Shown here in pieces: positions 34,402 to 43,150 of a stretch of DNA of 64,000 nucleotides. This DNA is from Streptomyces sp. Sge12 (GTDB lineage Bacteria; Actinomycetota; Actinomycetes; Streptomycetales; Streptomycetaceae), in assembly GCF_002080455.1 (NCBI RefSeq), contig NZ_CP020555.1:2790001-2854000 (forward strand). Reading direction: 5' to 3'. The position numbers and the translations under genes were made by a program. Below the pieces are notes generated by a model. It was not told where the DNA came from. It searched no databases and worked only from the letters and a program-made list of their open reading frames with translations. Within the stretch, counting starts at the first letter, position 1. Each line of letters opens with the position of its first letter.

Positions 34402-34596
34402 TCAGGCCACGCTGGAGTCGAAGGCGTTGAGGATCTCCGCGGGACGGTTCACCCGCTCCACCATGCCCTCGATCACCCGGGCCAGTACGGGATGGTCGAT
34501 CCCGCGCAGCGCCGCCAGGTCCAGCCCGGAGAGATCCGGCAACCGGCCCGGACATCCCGGGGTCGCTGCCTCCACTTCCTGCTGCTTCGTCACCAT
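34402..34596 (-). CDS. fxsA: FxSxx-COOH family precursor peptide
   Basis: 64 residues. The leader includes LPDLSGLDLAALRGIDHPVL, then RVNRPAEILNAFDSSVA at the C-terminus. The conserved leader helix and the terminal Phe-x-Ser place it in the FxSxx-COOH precursor family. Here the tail is F-D-S-S-V-A, one residue longer after Ser than the family name implies. FxsB would be expected to link Phe to a side chain two residues on, that is within F-D-S. The ATG at 34596 has a GGGGG stretch about 12 bases upstream; GTG at 34593 is an alternative. It lies between the vWA gene and fxsB on the same strand. Confidence 0.85.
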   Translation of the reverse strand: MVTKQQEVEAATPGCPGRLPDLSGLDLAALRGIDHPVLARVIEGMVERVNRPAEILNAFDSSVA

Positions 34597-34632
34597 GTGC
34601 CGCCGGGCCCCCTGTCGCGTCGCACACCGGAT

Positions 34633-34649
34633 GGTCCACTGGGTCCACT
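34633..34649. repeat. Two AGTGGACC boxes upstream of fxsA
   Basis: Two 8-base copies (34633-34640 and 34642-34649; AGTGGACC on the minus strand) are 9 bases apart, about 40 bases upstream of the precursor gene. Close direct repeats at this position may be an activator site specific to the peptide operon. Confidence 0.35.
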
Positions 34650-34700
34650 TCCTTTTCCCGCCGACCGGTCCGCGGAAACGGCGGCCCCCGGCCCGGGCCG

Positions 34701-34717
34701 CGCCCGCGGCGCGGGCG
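34701..34717. terminator. Short hairpin between the vWA gene and fxsA
   Basis: A 7-bp GC stem with a 3-base loop lies just after the vWA-gene stop. It could attenuate readthrough from the VMAP cassette into the peptide genes. The stem is short, so this is tentative. Confidence 0.3.
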
Positions 34718-34728
34718 TCGCCGGCGCA

Positions 34729-37700
34729 TCAGAGCCCGGCCTCCAGGGTCCGGATCCGCGCCCGGACCGCCTCCGAGCGCCCGGCGGCGCCCTCGCGGGT
34801 ACGTGTCCACAGCTCCAGCGCCGAGCGGTACGCGTCCAGGGCCGCGCGGGGCCGCGCGAGGCGCTCCAGTACGTCCCCGCGCAACTGCTGCACGCGGGCC
34901 GCCAGTTGGACCGCGGTGTCCTCGCGCTCCTCCACGTCGGCCTCCAGGGCGGCCCGCCAGGCCCGCCGGTAGGAGTCCGCCGCCCGGTCGAGGCGGTCCA
35001 GTGCCCGGGTGTGGCCGTGGATCTCCTGCTGCACGTCGCCGTGGTCCCGCCAGGCGCGGGCCTGTTCCAGTGGGCTGCGGCTGTGCCGGACGGCCAGCTC
35101 CAGCAGGTACTCCGCCTCCCGCAGGTCCACCGGGTCGCCCTCGTACGCGTGCCGCAGCCGGAGTCCGGTGGCCAGCCTCAGCAGCCGGTGCGCCGCCCCC
35201 GGGTCGGACTGCGGGACCGCGGCCCGGCTCTCGCGCAGCACGCGTACGGCCGCCCCGGTGAACCGGCGCCCGTCGGCGGCCCGGGCCCGGTCCAGGAGTA
35301 CGTCGCCCCACTCGGGCAGCAGTTCCGCGAAGGCCTCCGCGTCGCGGGGGATCAGCCGCCGGGCCCGCCCGTACGCCTCGGCGGCGTCCTCCAGTGCCGC
35401 CGGGTCGGCGTCCCGCGCGTACCGCTCCCGGTGTACTCGGGCCAGGCACACCAGGGCCGCCACCCGCAGCTCCGGGTCCCCGCCCGGCTCGGCGAGCGCC
35501 GCGTCCAGCTGCCCGGCGGCCTCCTCCAGGCGGCCGGGGAGGTGGCGCAGCGCGTCGGCCATCTCCACCCGTACCCGCGCGGTCCCCGGGCCGGGGCGGG
35601 CGGGGGCGGCCGCCGGGGCCGGGAGGGCCGCCCCGAGGCGGGCGGCGGCCTGTGCGGCGAGGGCCGTGCGCTCGGCCGGGTCGGCGGTGCGGGGCAGCAG
35701 GGCCAGCAGGACGCGGCCCAGGGCCAGTTGCAGTTCGGGGTACGGGGCGGGGCGCGGGCCGCCGTCCCCGCCGCGGCCCGGACCCTCGGGGTCCGCCCCG
35801 GCCGGCGCCCCGGCTCCCGCGCCGGCCGCTGAGCCGGGGTCGGGGGCCCCGCCCGCCAGGGGTTCGAGGGCCGCGCGGGCCTCGCGGAGCGCGCCCGGCT
35901 CGTCCCGCAGCCCGCTCAGCCGGATCAGGGTCTCCGCCCGCCGCACCGCGCAGTCCCGCCGCAGCTCGGGGTCGCCCGCGGCGCCCGCCACCGCGAACTC
36001 CATGTCCGCCGCGGCCAGCAGCTCCGCGTCCGGCCCGGAGGCCAGCGCCCGCTCGTACAGCACCCGGCCGAGCATCGCCCCCGCCTGCGGTGTCCGCAGC
36101 CCGGTCACGGCCCGCTGTGCCTCGGCGAGGAGCTCCGGGTCCCGCTGGGCCGCCCACAGCCGCAGCAGCGCGCCCGCCAGCTCGGTCTCCGCCTCCTCCG
36201 GGGGGTCGCCGGGCCCGGCCGGCGCCGTCACCGCGCGCCGCAGCACCGCCACGGCCTCGTACAGGGCCCGGGCGCCGCCGTCCCCGTCGGCGTCGGCGTC
36301 CGCGAGCCGGTCGCGGGCGGCGCGCACCGCCCCGGCCCGGGCGGGCACCCGGGCCGGGGCGGGTGCCCGTACCGGCGGGGCCTCCTGCGGCATCCCGGGC
36401 AGGTAGCGCCGTACGACTTTGGCCGAAACCTGTGCAAAGGCCTGCGGGAGCCGTCCCTCCGGCGGGCGCTCGGTGTCCTCGGGGCCGGGGCCCGGGTCGG
36501 CGACCGCCGGCGGCACCCCGGTCAGCTGGGAGACGGCGAGCGCGGGGAAGTTCCGTACGCCCCGGCCGAAGTGCGCCAGGACGTACTCGGAGCAGTGCTT
36601 GAGCACCAGCGCGGCCTCGTCCCGCCCCAGCGGACCCAGCAGCACGTCCTGGACCCCGGGAACGAACTCGTACCAGTGCCCGTGCCCCGGCCCGCTGCGC
36701 CGCAGCAGCCCGCTCAGCAGCACCTCCGCCAGGTCGGAGGGCTCGGAGTCCGGCAGCATCGTGCGCTGCACCAGCCGCATCACGGGCAGGGTCAGCGGCG
36801 CCGCCGACAGGTACACGGCGAGCTGTACGGCCCGGGGCGCGGCCGAGGACCGGAAGCGCGCCACCAGTTCGCGCGGCGGCCGCACGGCACGCGGCGGCGG
36901 CAGCGGCGCGGCCGGGTGGTCGGCCCGTACGCGGCCCACCTCGGCCGGTACCGGTCCGGCGGTGAGCCCGGCCAGCAGCCGGGCCCACGCTCCGAGGGCG
37001 GTCGGGCTCGGCGGCAGCACCGGCACGGTCAGCCCGCCGGTGGGCCGCCCGGGCAACGGCGGCCGGTCCGGCCGGAAGGCGAGCTGTTGCGCGCCGCCCT
37101 CCAGGCGGGTGAGGGTGCCCCGCTCGGTGGGCAGCCAGCTGCGTCCCCACAGCCGTTGCGGCAGCGGCTGGACGACCACGCACGGGGTGCACTCGGCCCA
37201 GCGGTACAGCAGCCGCTGCGCGGTGCCCTCGCGCCACAGCGGCCCGGCGCAGTCGGAGACCACCATGGTCAGGGCCCGGCCGGTCGGGTCCCGCAACTGG
37301 TCCCCGGAGCGCAGTCCGGAGGCGCGTACGCAGCCGGGTGCGGGGCTGCGGCCGAGGGCCGCCGTGCCGTCGGTGAGGCGGTGCAGGTAGTGCACCTGGA
37401 CGTCCCGGAAGGCCCCCAACCGCTCGCACACCGACCGCAGTTCCTCGAACATGTCCTGCCAGACGGCCATCGAAGGGGACGCGTCCATCACCAGCCGTAC
37501 GGTCGCCTCGCGCCGGCTCTCCGGCCGCAGCACCGGGATGATCAGTCCGAGGGTACGGGCGCTGGCCTCGGCGGTGGCGCTCTCGTCGATCACCAGCCGG
37601 GTGGGCGGGCCGGGCGGGCGGTGCCGCTGGAGGGCGCGCAGGGCCCGCTGGACGTCCAGGATGCGGGGCAGTGCGGCGGCTCCGGGGACCCGCACGGGCA

Positions 37701-38127
37701 CTCCGTACTCCTCGGGCACCTCCCCCGGCCGTTCCCCGTCGGCGCCGTCCGCGCGGGCCTCCCCGGGCGCGTAGAGCCCGACCGGGGCGTCGGCCTCGGC
37801 CTCCGCCCGTACGGGCTCGGCGGGCTCGGCGACCGGTTCGCCGGCCGCGGTGTCCGGACCGCCGCCACCGCCCGGCTCCCGGTCGCCCGGGGCGGCCCGG
37901 ACGGGCCCGCGGATGTGGCCGGCCAGCCACAGCGCGTCGGCGATCTCCTCGGCGGACGGGTCGAGTCCGACGGCGCGCAGCAGGGCGGCCAGTTCACGGA
38001 CGCCGGGCGCCCCGGCGGGAACGGGTGCGGCTGCGGCCTCGGCTTCGGTTGCGGCTGCGGCTGCGGCTGCGGCTGCGGCCTCGGGTACGCGTGCAGGTCC
38101 GGGTGCGGATGCGGATGCGGATGCCAC
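34729..38127 (-). CDS. SAV_2336-type vWA protein with helical-repeat tail
   Basis: 1132 residues. After a poly-Ala start, a helical domain (about 42-75) and a charged linker, a von Willebrand A-like domain contains the MIDAS motif D215-A-S-P-S219 (VRLVMDASPSM). A middle domain follows (about 390-590), with a winged-helix look in LAEVLLSGLLRRSG. The rest (about 620-1130) is TPR-like helical repeats. It resembles the SAV_2336 group and would be the vWA partner of the adjacent MoxR ATPase. The GTG start at 38127 is preceded by GAGGTGA, which contains the stop of the MoxR gene. MoxR/vWA pairs act as ATP-driven chaperone-like machines. Confidence 0.78.
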   Translation of the reverse strand: MASASASAPGPARVPEAAAAAAAAAATEAEAAAAPVPAGAPGVRELAALLRAVGLDPSAEEIADALWLAGHIRGPVRAAPGDREPGGGGGPDTAAGEPVAEPAEPVRAEAEADAPVGLYAPGEARADGADGERPGEVPEEYGVPVRVPGAAALPRILDVQRALRALQRHRPPGPPTRLVIDESATAEASARTLGLIIPVLRPESRREATVRLVMDASPSMAVWQDMFEELRSVCERLGAFRDVQVHYLHRLTDGTAALGRSPAPGCVRASGLRSGDQLRDPTGRALTMVVSDCAGPLWREGTAQRLLYRWAECTPCVVVQPLPQRLWGRSWLPTERGTLTRLEGGAQQLAFRPDRPPLPGRPTGGLTVPVLPPSPTALGAWARLLAGLTAGPVPAEVGRVRADHPAAPLPPPRAVRPPRELVARFRSSAAPRAVQLAVYLSAAPLTLPVMRLVQRTMLPDSEPSDLAEVLLSGLLRRSGPGHGHWYEFVPGVQDVLLGPLGRDEAALVLKHCSEYVLAHFGRGVRNFPALAVSQLTGVPPAVADPGPGPEDTERPPEGRLPQAFAQVSAKVVRRYLPGMPQEAPPVRAPAPARVPARAGAVRAARDRLADADADGDGGARALYEAVAVLRRAVTAPAGPGDPPEEAETELAGALLRLWAAQRDPELLAEAQRAVTGLRTPQAGAMLGRVLYERALASGPDAELLAAADMEFAVAGAAGDPELRRDCAVRRAETLIRLSGLRDEPGALREARAALEPLAGGAPDPGSAAGAGAGAPAGADPEGPGRGGDGGPRPAPYPELQLALGRVLLALLPRTADPAERTALAAQAAARLGAALPAPAAAPARPGPGTARVRVEMADALRHLPGRLEEAAGQLDAALAEPGGDPELRVAALVCLARVHRERYARDADPAALEDAAEAYGRARRLIPRDAEAFAELLPEWGDVLLDRARAADGRRFTGAAVRVLRESRAAVPQSDPGAAHRLLRLATGLRLRHAYEGDPVDLREAEYLLELAVRHSRSPLEQARAWRDHGDVQQEIHGHTRALDRLDRAADSYRRAWRAALEADVEEREDTAVQLAARVQQLRGDVLERLARPRAALDAYRSALELWTRTREGAAGRSEAVRARIRTLEAGL

Positions 38128-38133
38128 GGCCGA

Positions 38134-39222
38134 TCACCTCGGGCGGTCGAGGCGCTGGATGAGCAGGTCGGCGAGGTCCTCCCGGGTGGGCGGGGCGGCG
38201 TAGTGGGTCAGGTACACGGCGTTGAGCAGCTGGTCGGCGGCGACCAGCTCGGTCTGGGAGCGGCTGAGGAACTCGCGGATCAGGTCGGCGCCGAGGCGGG
38301 CGGCCTCCTCGCCGAGGTGGGCGCGGACCATGGTGGCGAGCCGCTTCTCGCCGGGCTGGCCGAGCCCGAGCTGGATGCAGCGGCGCAACAGGGCGGCCGG
38401 GAAGTCCCGTTCCCCGTTGCTGGTCAGGATGATGAACGGGAACGCCCGGCAGCGGATGCGGCCGCCGCGGACGGTCACCTTCGTCCCGTCGTCGGTGAGC
38501 ACCTGCACCTCGGGCTCGGTGTCGGCGACGCGTTCCAGTTCGGGGAGGGCGAACTCCCCTTCCTCCAGCACGTTCAGCAGGTCGTTGGGCAGGTCGATGT
38601 CGCTCTTGTCGAGCTCGTCGATGAGCAGGACGCGGGGCCGGGCGGTCGGCAGCAGGGCGGTGCCGAGCGGCCCGAGCCGGATGTACTTCCCGATGCCGGG
38701 GACGGCCGCGGGTCCGGGCGCGGTGCCGGAGGAGGGGTCGGGGCCGGTGCCGGAGCCGGAGGAGCCGGGGGCGGGGGCGCCCGCGGCCGGCCCGCCGCCG
38801 CTCGCGGCGATCTGCACGTCCTGGAGCCGGGCCAGGGCGTCGTACCGGTACAGCCCGTCCTGGAGCACGGTCCGCGACACCACCGGCCAGCGCAGCACCC
38901 GCCCCAGCTTCAGCTCGTGGGCGACGGCGTGCGCGAGCGTGGACTTGCCGGTTCCGGGGAAGCCGGTCACGAGCAGCGGCCGCCGCAGGTACAGCGCCGC
39001 GTTGATGGCCTCCAGCTCCTCGGGCTCCGGCCGGTGCAGCTCGGCGGCCTGCCGGTGCGCGCCGAGCCGCCGGGCCACGTTGCCGTCGGCGACCCGGGCC
39101 GGACCGTCCGGCTCCGCCACGGGGCCGCCGTCGAAGTCCCGCCAGGGCGGCGGGTCGGGCAGGGCGTCGATCCCGTCGTGGGGCTCGCCCACCCCGCGGT
39201 AAATGAGCCACTCGTCGTTCAT
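38134..39222 (-). CDS. MoxR-type AAA+ ATPase
   Basis: A 362-residue AAA+ protein. Walker A GFPGTGKS is at 87-94 and Walker B VLLIDELDKS at about 198-206. Sensor-1 is FIILTSNGERDFP and an arginine pair is in LLRRC. A Gly/Pro/Ser-rich low-complexity insertion (about 140-173) interrupts the domain ahead of Walker B. MoxR ATPases remodel or activate target proteins together with vWA proteins; the vWA gene follows 6 bases downstream. The ATG at 39222 has GAGGGAGGGAG upstream; a longer frame to 39612 would run into the upstream gene. Confidence 0.9.
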   Translation of the reverse strand: MNDEWLIYRGVGEPHDGIDALPDPPPWRDFDGGPVAEPDGPARVADGNVARRLGAHRQAAELHRPEPEELEAINAALYLRRPLLVTGFPGTGKSTLAHAVAHELKLGRVLRWPVVSRTVLQDGLYRYDALARLQDVQIAASGGGPAAGAPAPGSSGSGTGPDPSSGTAPGPAAVPGIGKYIRLGPLGTALLPTARPRVLLIDELDKSDIDLPNDLLNVLEEGEFALPELERVADTEPEVQVLTDDGTKVTVRGGRIRCRAFPFIILTSNGERDFPAALLRRCIQLGLGQPGEKRLATMVRAHLGEEAARLGADLIREFLSRSQTELVAADQLLNAVYLTHYAAPPTREDLADLLIQRLDRPR

Positions 39223-39263
39223 GGTGCCTGCTCCCTCCCTCGCGTCGGCCGGGCCGGCCCCCG

Positions 39264-41480
39264 TCACAGATCGCCCTGCAGCGGATCTTCCTCGGGCAGC
39301 GGCCGCGCCGGGTCCTCCCAGACCAGGCCCGCCCCGGCCGCCCAGTAGGCGTCGGGGTCCGCCCCGTACGCGCGCCCGCGCAGGGTCTGGAAGCGCAGCG
39401 GCAGCACCTCCGCCCGCCCCGCGTCGGCCAGTTCCTCGCGCAGCCCGCGGTGGAAGGGCGCGCACGAGGCCCCGGGCTCGGGCGGGGGCCGCCGGGTCAC
39501 CACCACGCCGTAGCCGGCGTCCCGTACCGCGTGCAGCGAGCCCAGCGTGGGCTCCTGGTCCGCCGCCCGGCAGTGCACGGGCACGGTGTTGTCGGGGAGC
39601 CCGGTCAGCCATTCGGTGGCGGGGCTGCGCGGGCGGCCGCCTGCGCAGTCGGCCCGTTCGTCCTGGAGCGGGCCCGCCTGTACCCGGGCCCAGCGGGCGG
39701 CGGCGTCGGTGCCCTCACGGTCGGCGGGGTGCTCGCGCGCGCCGCCCGGGTCAGGCCCGGCGGCCCCGGCGGTCCGGGCGGCTCGGGCGGCTCCGGCGGC
39801 TCGGGCAGTCCCTGCCGCACCAGCAGCCCCGGCAGTCGCAGCGGTCCCGGCGGTCCCGGCAGCCCCAGCCACCCCGGCCGGGTGGCGCAGTACCACCGGC
39901 CGTTGCACGCCCAGCGGTACGCCGCCCACCACCACCCACGCGTCCACCGCCAGCCCGAACAGCTCGGGGGCCACGGCCACTTCGAGCAGGGCCGCCGCCT
40001 CGTGGGTGTCGCACCGCCGGAAACTCTCGGCGAGCGGGACCCGTAACGCCTCCGGCAGACCGGCCAGGGTGGCCCGTACGCCCGAGTCCACCGGCGTCAC
40101 CCGTCCCGCGTGCTCGGGACCGGCGAGCACGGAGACCCGCCAGTCGTAGAGGTCCTCCCAGCCGTGCGCCCACACCTCCAGCAGCACCGACGCCCCGGAC
40201 GGCAGCCCGCCGGCCCGCCGGGCCGTTCCGTGCACCGCCCGGCCGGCCGAAGCCCGCCGGCGCCGCTCGCGCTCGGCCAGGCCCCGCTCGTGGCGCTCGC
40301 CGAGCTCCCGGCGCAGCGGCCGCCACAGCCGCTCGGCCGTGGCCCGGACCCAGTCCCACAGCTCCTGGTCGGCGCCCGGTGTGGCGGGCTCGCGGTAGTC
40401 GGCCACGCTCACGTCGGTCGCGTACCGGAGCATCGCCGCGGCCTCCCCGGTCCCGCCGGGCGGGTCGTGGAGCAGCCCCAGCCCGTCGCGCCAGCTGAGC
40501 GGGGCGGGCGGCAGCGGGTCCGGCTCCTCGCCGCGCGCCGCCTCGACGAGGGCGCGTACGACCTCGGAGGAACCGGGCGGGGGCAGCTCGGCGAGCAGCC
40601 CGCACAGCGTGGTGCGCTCGCCGGGGGTGAGCCGGCCCCGGCCCGCGAACGGGTCGCCCTCCTCCGGCGGGAGCTCGCCGTGCACGTCCGTCCAGGTCCG
40701 GCGGTTGTCGAGATCGCTGAGGTGCTGGTCGTAGTGGTACAGGTCGTGGGCCTGCATGATCCGGCGGTAGAGCCCGACCTGGCCGCGCGCAGCCATCGGG
40801 AGGGTGCGCAGCTGTACGACGGAGACGGCGAGCCCGCCGCCGCCGGTCTGCCGCCGGGCCTTGAGCACGCCGACGACCTCCCCGCGGGCCAGGTCCACGA
40901 CGGGTCCGCCGGACATGCCGGGCTCGATCTCGTCGTCGTCGCCGAGCCGGATGGCCGCGCCGTTCCCGGCGGTGCCGCGCAGCCGGGTGGTGCGGCCGGT
41001 GATCTCGGGGGTGCCGAGGTCCTCGGTGCAGCCGAAGTAGGCGACCTCGTCGAAGCGCGGGCGGGAGCGGTCGGTCAGCCAGACGCAGGCGTGCGAGACG
41101 GGCGCCAGCACCCTGACCAGCGCGAGGTCGGGCAGGTCCCACAGCGCGTGCCGACCGGGGCGCCGCTCCTCCAGGCGCTCGGGCAGTACGCACTCCACGC
41201 GCCCGGTGACCGTTCCGGTGAGGCTCCCGGCGGAGAAGGTGATGCCGACCTCGCGCCCCGTCAGACGCACCGCAGCACCCCCTTCGCCGACCACGTGCGC
41301 ACACGTCAGGACCCACCCGGGAGCGATGAAGAAGCCGCTCCCCCACGTGGGTCCGGTCCGATGACTGCGGGGGTTCTCATACCCGCCCGGCGGGGCGTGA
41401 ACGCGTACGGTCGCGGCCTGAACGAGGGGCTCCAGGAGCTCGAAGGCGCGCGCGGACCCGGTCGTGCGCCCGTCCGTCAT
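39264..41480 (-). CDS. Trypsin-like VMAP protein (vWA-MoxR-associated)
   Basis: 738 residues. An N-terminal trypsin-like domain has an apparently complete triad: H62 in LTCAHVV, D118 in LPDLALVRV and S190 in GMSGGPVV. It is followed by helical segments and a C-terminal VMAP-C-like domain (about 400-738, with the end LPLRFQTLRGRAYGADPDAYW). A Gly/Ala-rich linker (about residues 532-575), encoded by a 9-base-period repeat, interrupts it. VMAP proteins are the third member of vWA-MoxR ternary systems proposed to act in biological conflict. The ATG at 41480 has AGGGGG upstream; ATG at 41504 is less likely. It is first in the minus-strand cassette. Confidence 0.78.
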   Translation of the reverse strand: MTDGRTTGSARAFELLEPLVQAATVRVHAPPGGYENPRSHRTGPTWGSGFFIAPGWVLTCAHVVGEGGAAVRLTGREVGITFSAGSLTGTVTGRVECVLPERLEERRPGRHALWDLPDLALVRVLAPVSHACVWLTDRSRPRFDEVAYFGCTEDLGTPEITGRTTRLRGTAGNGAAIRLGDDDEIEPGMSGGPVVDLARGEVVGVLKARRQTGGGGLAVSVVQLRTLPMAARGQVGLYRRIMQAHDLYHYDQHLSDLDNRRTWTDVHGELPPEEGDPFAGRGRLTPGERTTLCGLLAELPPPGSSEVVRALVEAARGEEPDPLPPAPLSWRDGLGLLHDPPGGTGEAAAMLRYATDVSVADYREPATPGADQELWDWVRATAERLWRPLRRELGERHERGLAERERRRRASAGRAVHGTARRAGGLPSGASVLLEVWAHGWEDLYDWRVSVLAGPEHAGRVTPVDSGVRATLAGLPEALRVPLAESFRRCDTHEAAALLEVAVAPELFGLAVDAWVVVGGVPLGVQRPVVLRHPAGVAGAAGTAGTAATAGAAGAAGTARAAGAARAARTAGAAGPDPGGAREHPADREGTDAAARWARVQAGPLQDERADCAGGRPRSPATEWLTGLPDNTVPVHCRAADQEPTLGSLHAVRDAGYGVVVTRRPPPEPGASCAPFHRGLREELADAGRAEVLPLRFQTLRGRAYGADPDAYWAAGAGLVWEDPARPLPEEDPLQGDL
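39756..39885. repeat. 9-base-period repeat coding a Gly/Ala linker
   Basis: About 130 bases of imperfect GGCGGTCCC/GGCAGTCCC-like units read on the minus strand as GTAGTAATAGAAG-type sequence within the VMAP protein. The period is a multiple of three, so copy changes keep the frame. Confidence 0.75.
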
Positions 41481-41609
41481 GCGCGCCCCCTGTTTGTCGG
41501 GCATCCAGGCTAGACCCGGGGGCGGCACGGGCGGGAGGTCTCGCCGTAAGGCGGATTATCCTGGCGGGAAACACCCCCTGCACACCCCCATCACGGCACG
41601 GAGCCCGAC

Positions 41610-41798
41610 TTGTACTTCACCGATCGCGGCATCGAGGAGCTGGAGAAGCGGCGCGGCGAGGAGGAGGTCACCTTCGAGTGGCTCGCCGAGCAGCTGCGCA
41701 CCTTCGTCGACCTGAACCCGGACTTCGAGGTCCCGGTGGAACGCCTGGCCACCTGGCTGGCCCGCCTGGACGACGAGGACGACGACGAGGACGCCTGA
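41610..41798 (+). CDS. DUF6104 family small acidic protein
   Basis: 62 residues, starting YFTDRGIEELEKRRGEEEV and ending in a run of Asp and Glu (LDDEDDDEDA). The sequence is that of the highly conserved Streptomyces DUF6104 family. Function is unknown; the small acidic helix suggests a protein partner. TTG at 41610 is the start, with GGAG upstream. It is divergent from the VMAP cassette (129 bases between) and reads like core-genome sequence, so it probably marks the right border of the cassette. Confidence 0.82.
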   Translation: MYFTDRGIEELEKRRGEEEVTFEWLAEQLRTFVDLNPDFEVPVERLATWLARLDDEDDDEDA

Positions 41799-42016
41799 GC
41801 CCCCTCGCACGGTGGTGATGGCCGGGGCGGCGGCCGGGCCGGATTCCCGCTCCGGACACCGTCTCGGCGCTCCCCACCTGGCGAGAAAGTGCGTGCGCAC
41901 CACTCGGAGTCGGGGGCGCCTCAGCCGGAGACAAGCCACCGACCCCTGCGCCGCCAGCCGGAAGAGGCGGGGTGTGGCCCCGGCCAGGACAGGCCCGGCC
42001 CGGCCGGGGCTACGGA

Positions 42017-43150
42017 TCAGGAACCGACGAGCTGACGTGGGTCATCCAGCCACACGTACTGGCCAGACCCGTCAACCGTGACACCGAAGCGCGTGATGTG
42101 CGGCCGGCCTCGTACCTCGTACCAGGTGTACGCCGCAGTCACCTCCGCCCACAGATCGCGCGGTCCCCAGGAGCGGACCGCGTCCTCCTCCCACCAGTCG
42201 CCATAGCGGACGATTGTCGCCGAAGTGCCGGCCTCGTCCACGAACTGGACCTGGCGGTCGTCACCCTCCCCGCGGTGCGAGTAGGAGACGTCCGGCACCT
42301 GGAGGCCGATGGCGAAGTCCTGGAGGTAGCCAGCCGCCAGAACCTGCGCGGGATCGATCGGCGACTTCCTGCTGGCTGACTCCTCAGGGACCTGGAGGTC
42401 GATGGTCGGCCGCTCGGAGCGGATCCACATGTACGAGGACTCGCCGATGAAGGCTCCCTGCGCCTTCGTTCCCGAGGTGTCGACGCGGAGCCGCAGGAGC
42501 CCCGCATTGCTGTAGGCCGTTCCGAACGGGGTGAGGATCACCCCGCTCCGCCTGGACTGCTCGATCCAGGCGTACGGAACGCGCCGCAGCGCCGCCGTGT
42601 TGACGACCCGGCTGAACGGCTCCCCGCCTGGGGTGCCTTCCAGGCCGTCCCCGACGATCAGCTCCGGGTCGTAGCCGGCTGCCTTGAGGTTCGCGGCGCC
42701 CGCCCGCGCGAGCTCCTCGTCCACCTCGATGGCGACCACCCGCTCCGAGCCGACGCGCTCACACAGCAAGGCCGTGTGGTAGCCGGATCCGTAGCCGATC
42801 TCCAGGACGCGGGACCGTGGCACAAGGTCCAGGTGCTGAAGCTTCCGCATGACGATGTCCAGGGCGGACACGGAGGACGTGAAGTCGCCCGTGCCTGGCC
42901 CTGGAGCCGTGTCGCCGTCGTTCAGCTGCGTGATGACCGACTGGTGGGGGTTCCAGACGGCGTGGCGCCAGGCGTCCGGGTCCTCGTCGCGGTCCACGAA
43001 GCGCCAGCGGCCTTCGGCGTCCCGGACCGGGAGCCAGACGGCGCGCGGGACGAACGCTTCGCGGTCGACCGTGTCGAAGGCCTCGGCCAGCCACGGCTCG
43101 CGCAGTAACCCTGCGGTCACCAGGGCCTCGCGGCAGATGTCCCGGTTCAC
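42017..43150 (-). CDS. PIMT-like SAM methyltransferase
   Basis: 377 residues. The N-terminal 200 are like protein-L-isoaspartate O-methyltransferase (LREPWLAEAFDTVDREAFVPR, then VLEIGYGSGYHTALLCERVG as SAM motif I). A C-terminal extension of about 170 residues is not found in housekeeping PIMT. Such extended PIMT-like enzymes occur in peptide-modification loci, where they methylate Asp to form succinimide or isoaspartate. The GTG at 43150 overlaps the stop of a 43-residue peptide gene (GTGA), which argues for co-expression and a possible enzyme-substrate pair. A longer frame to 43237 would overlap the peptide gene heavily. Confidence 0.8.
   Translation of the reverse strand: MNRDICREALVTAGLLREPWLAEAFDTVDREAFVPRAVWLPVRDAEGRWRFVDRDEDPDAWRHAVWNPHQSVITQLNDGDTAPGPGTGDFTSSVSALDIVMRKLQHLDLVPRSRVLEIGYGSGYHTALLCERVGSERVVAIEVDEELARAGAANLKAAGYDPELIVGDGLEGTPGGEPFSRVVNTAALRRVPYAWIEQSRRSGVILTPFGTAYSNAGLLRLRVDTSGTKAQGAFIGESSYMWIRSERPTIDLQVPEESASRKSPIDPAQVLAAGYLQDFAIGLQVPDVSYSHRGEGDDRQVQFVDEAGTSATIVRYGDWWEEDAVRSWGPRDLWAEVTAAYTWYEVRGRPHITRFGVTVDGSGQYVWLDDPRQLVGS

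Noticed and set aside
39222..39612. MoxR gene starting upstream of 39222
   Set aside because: The upstream frame enters the VMAP gene; the ATG at 39222 has a strong site and matches the gene edge.
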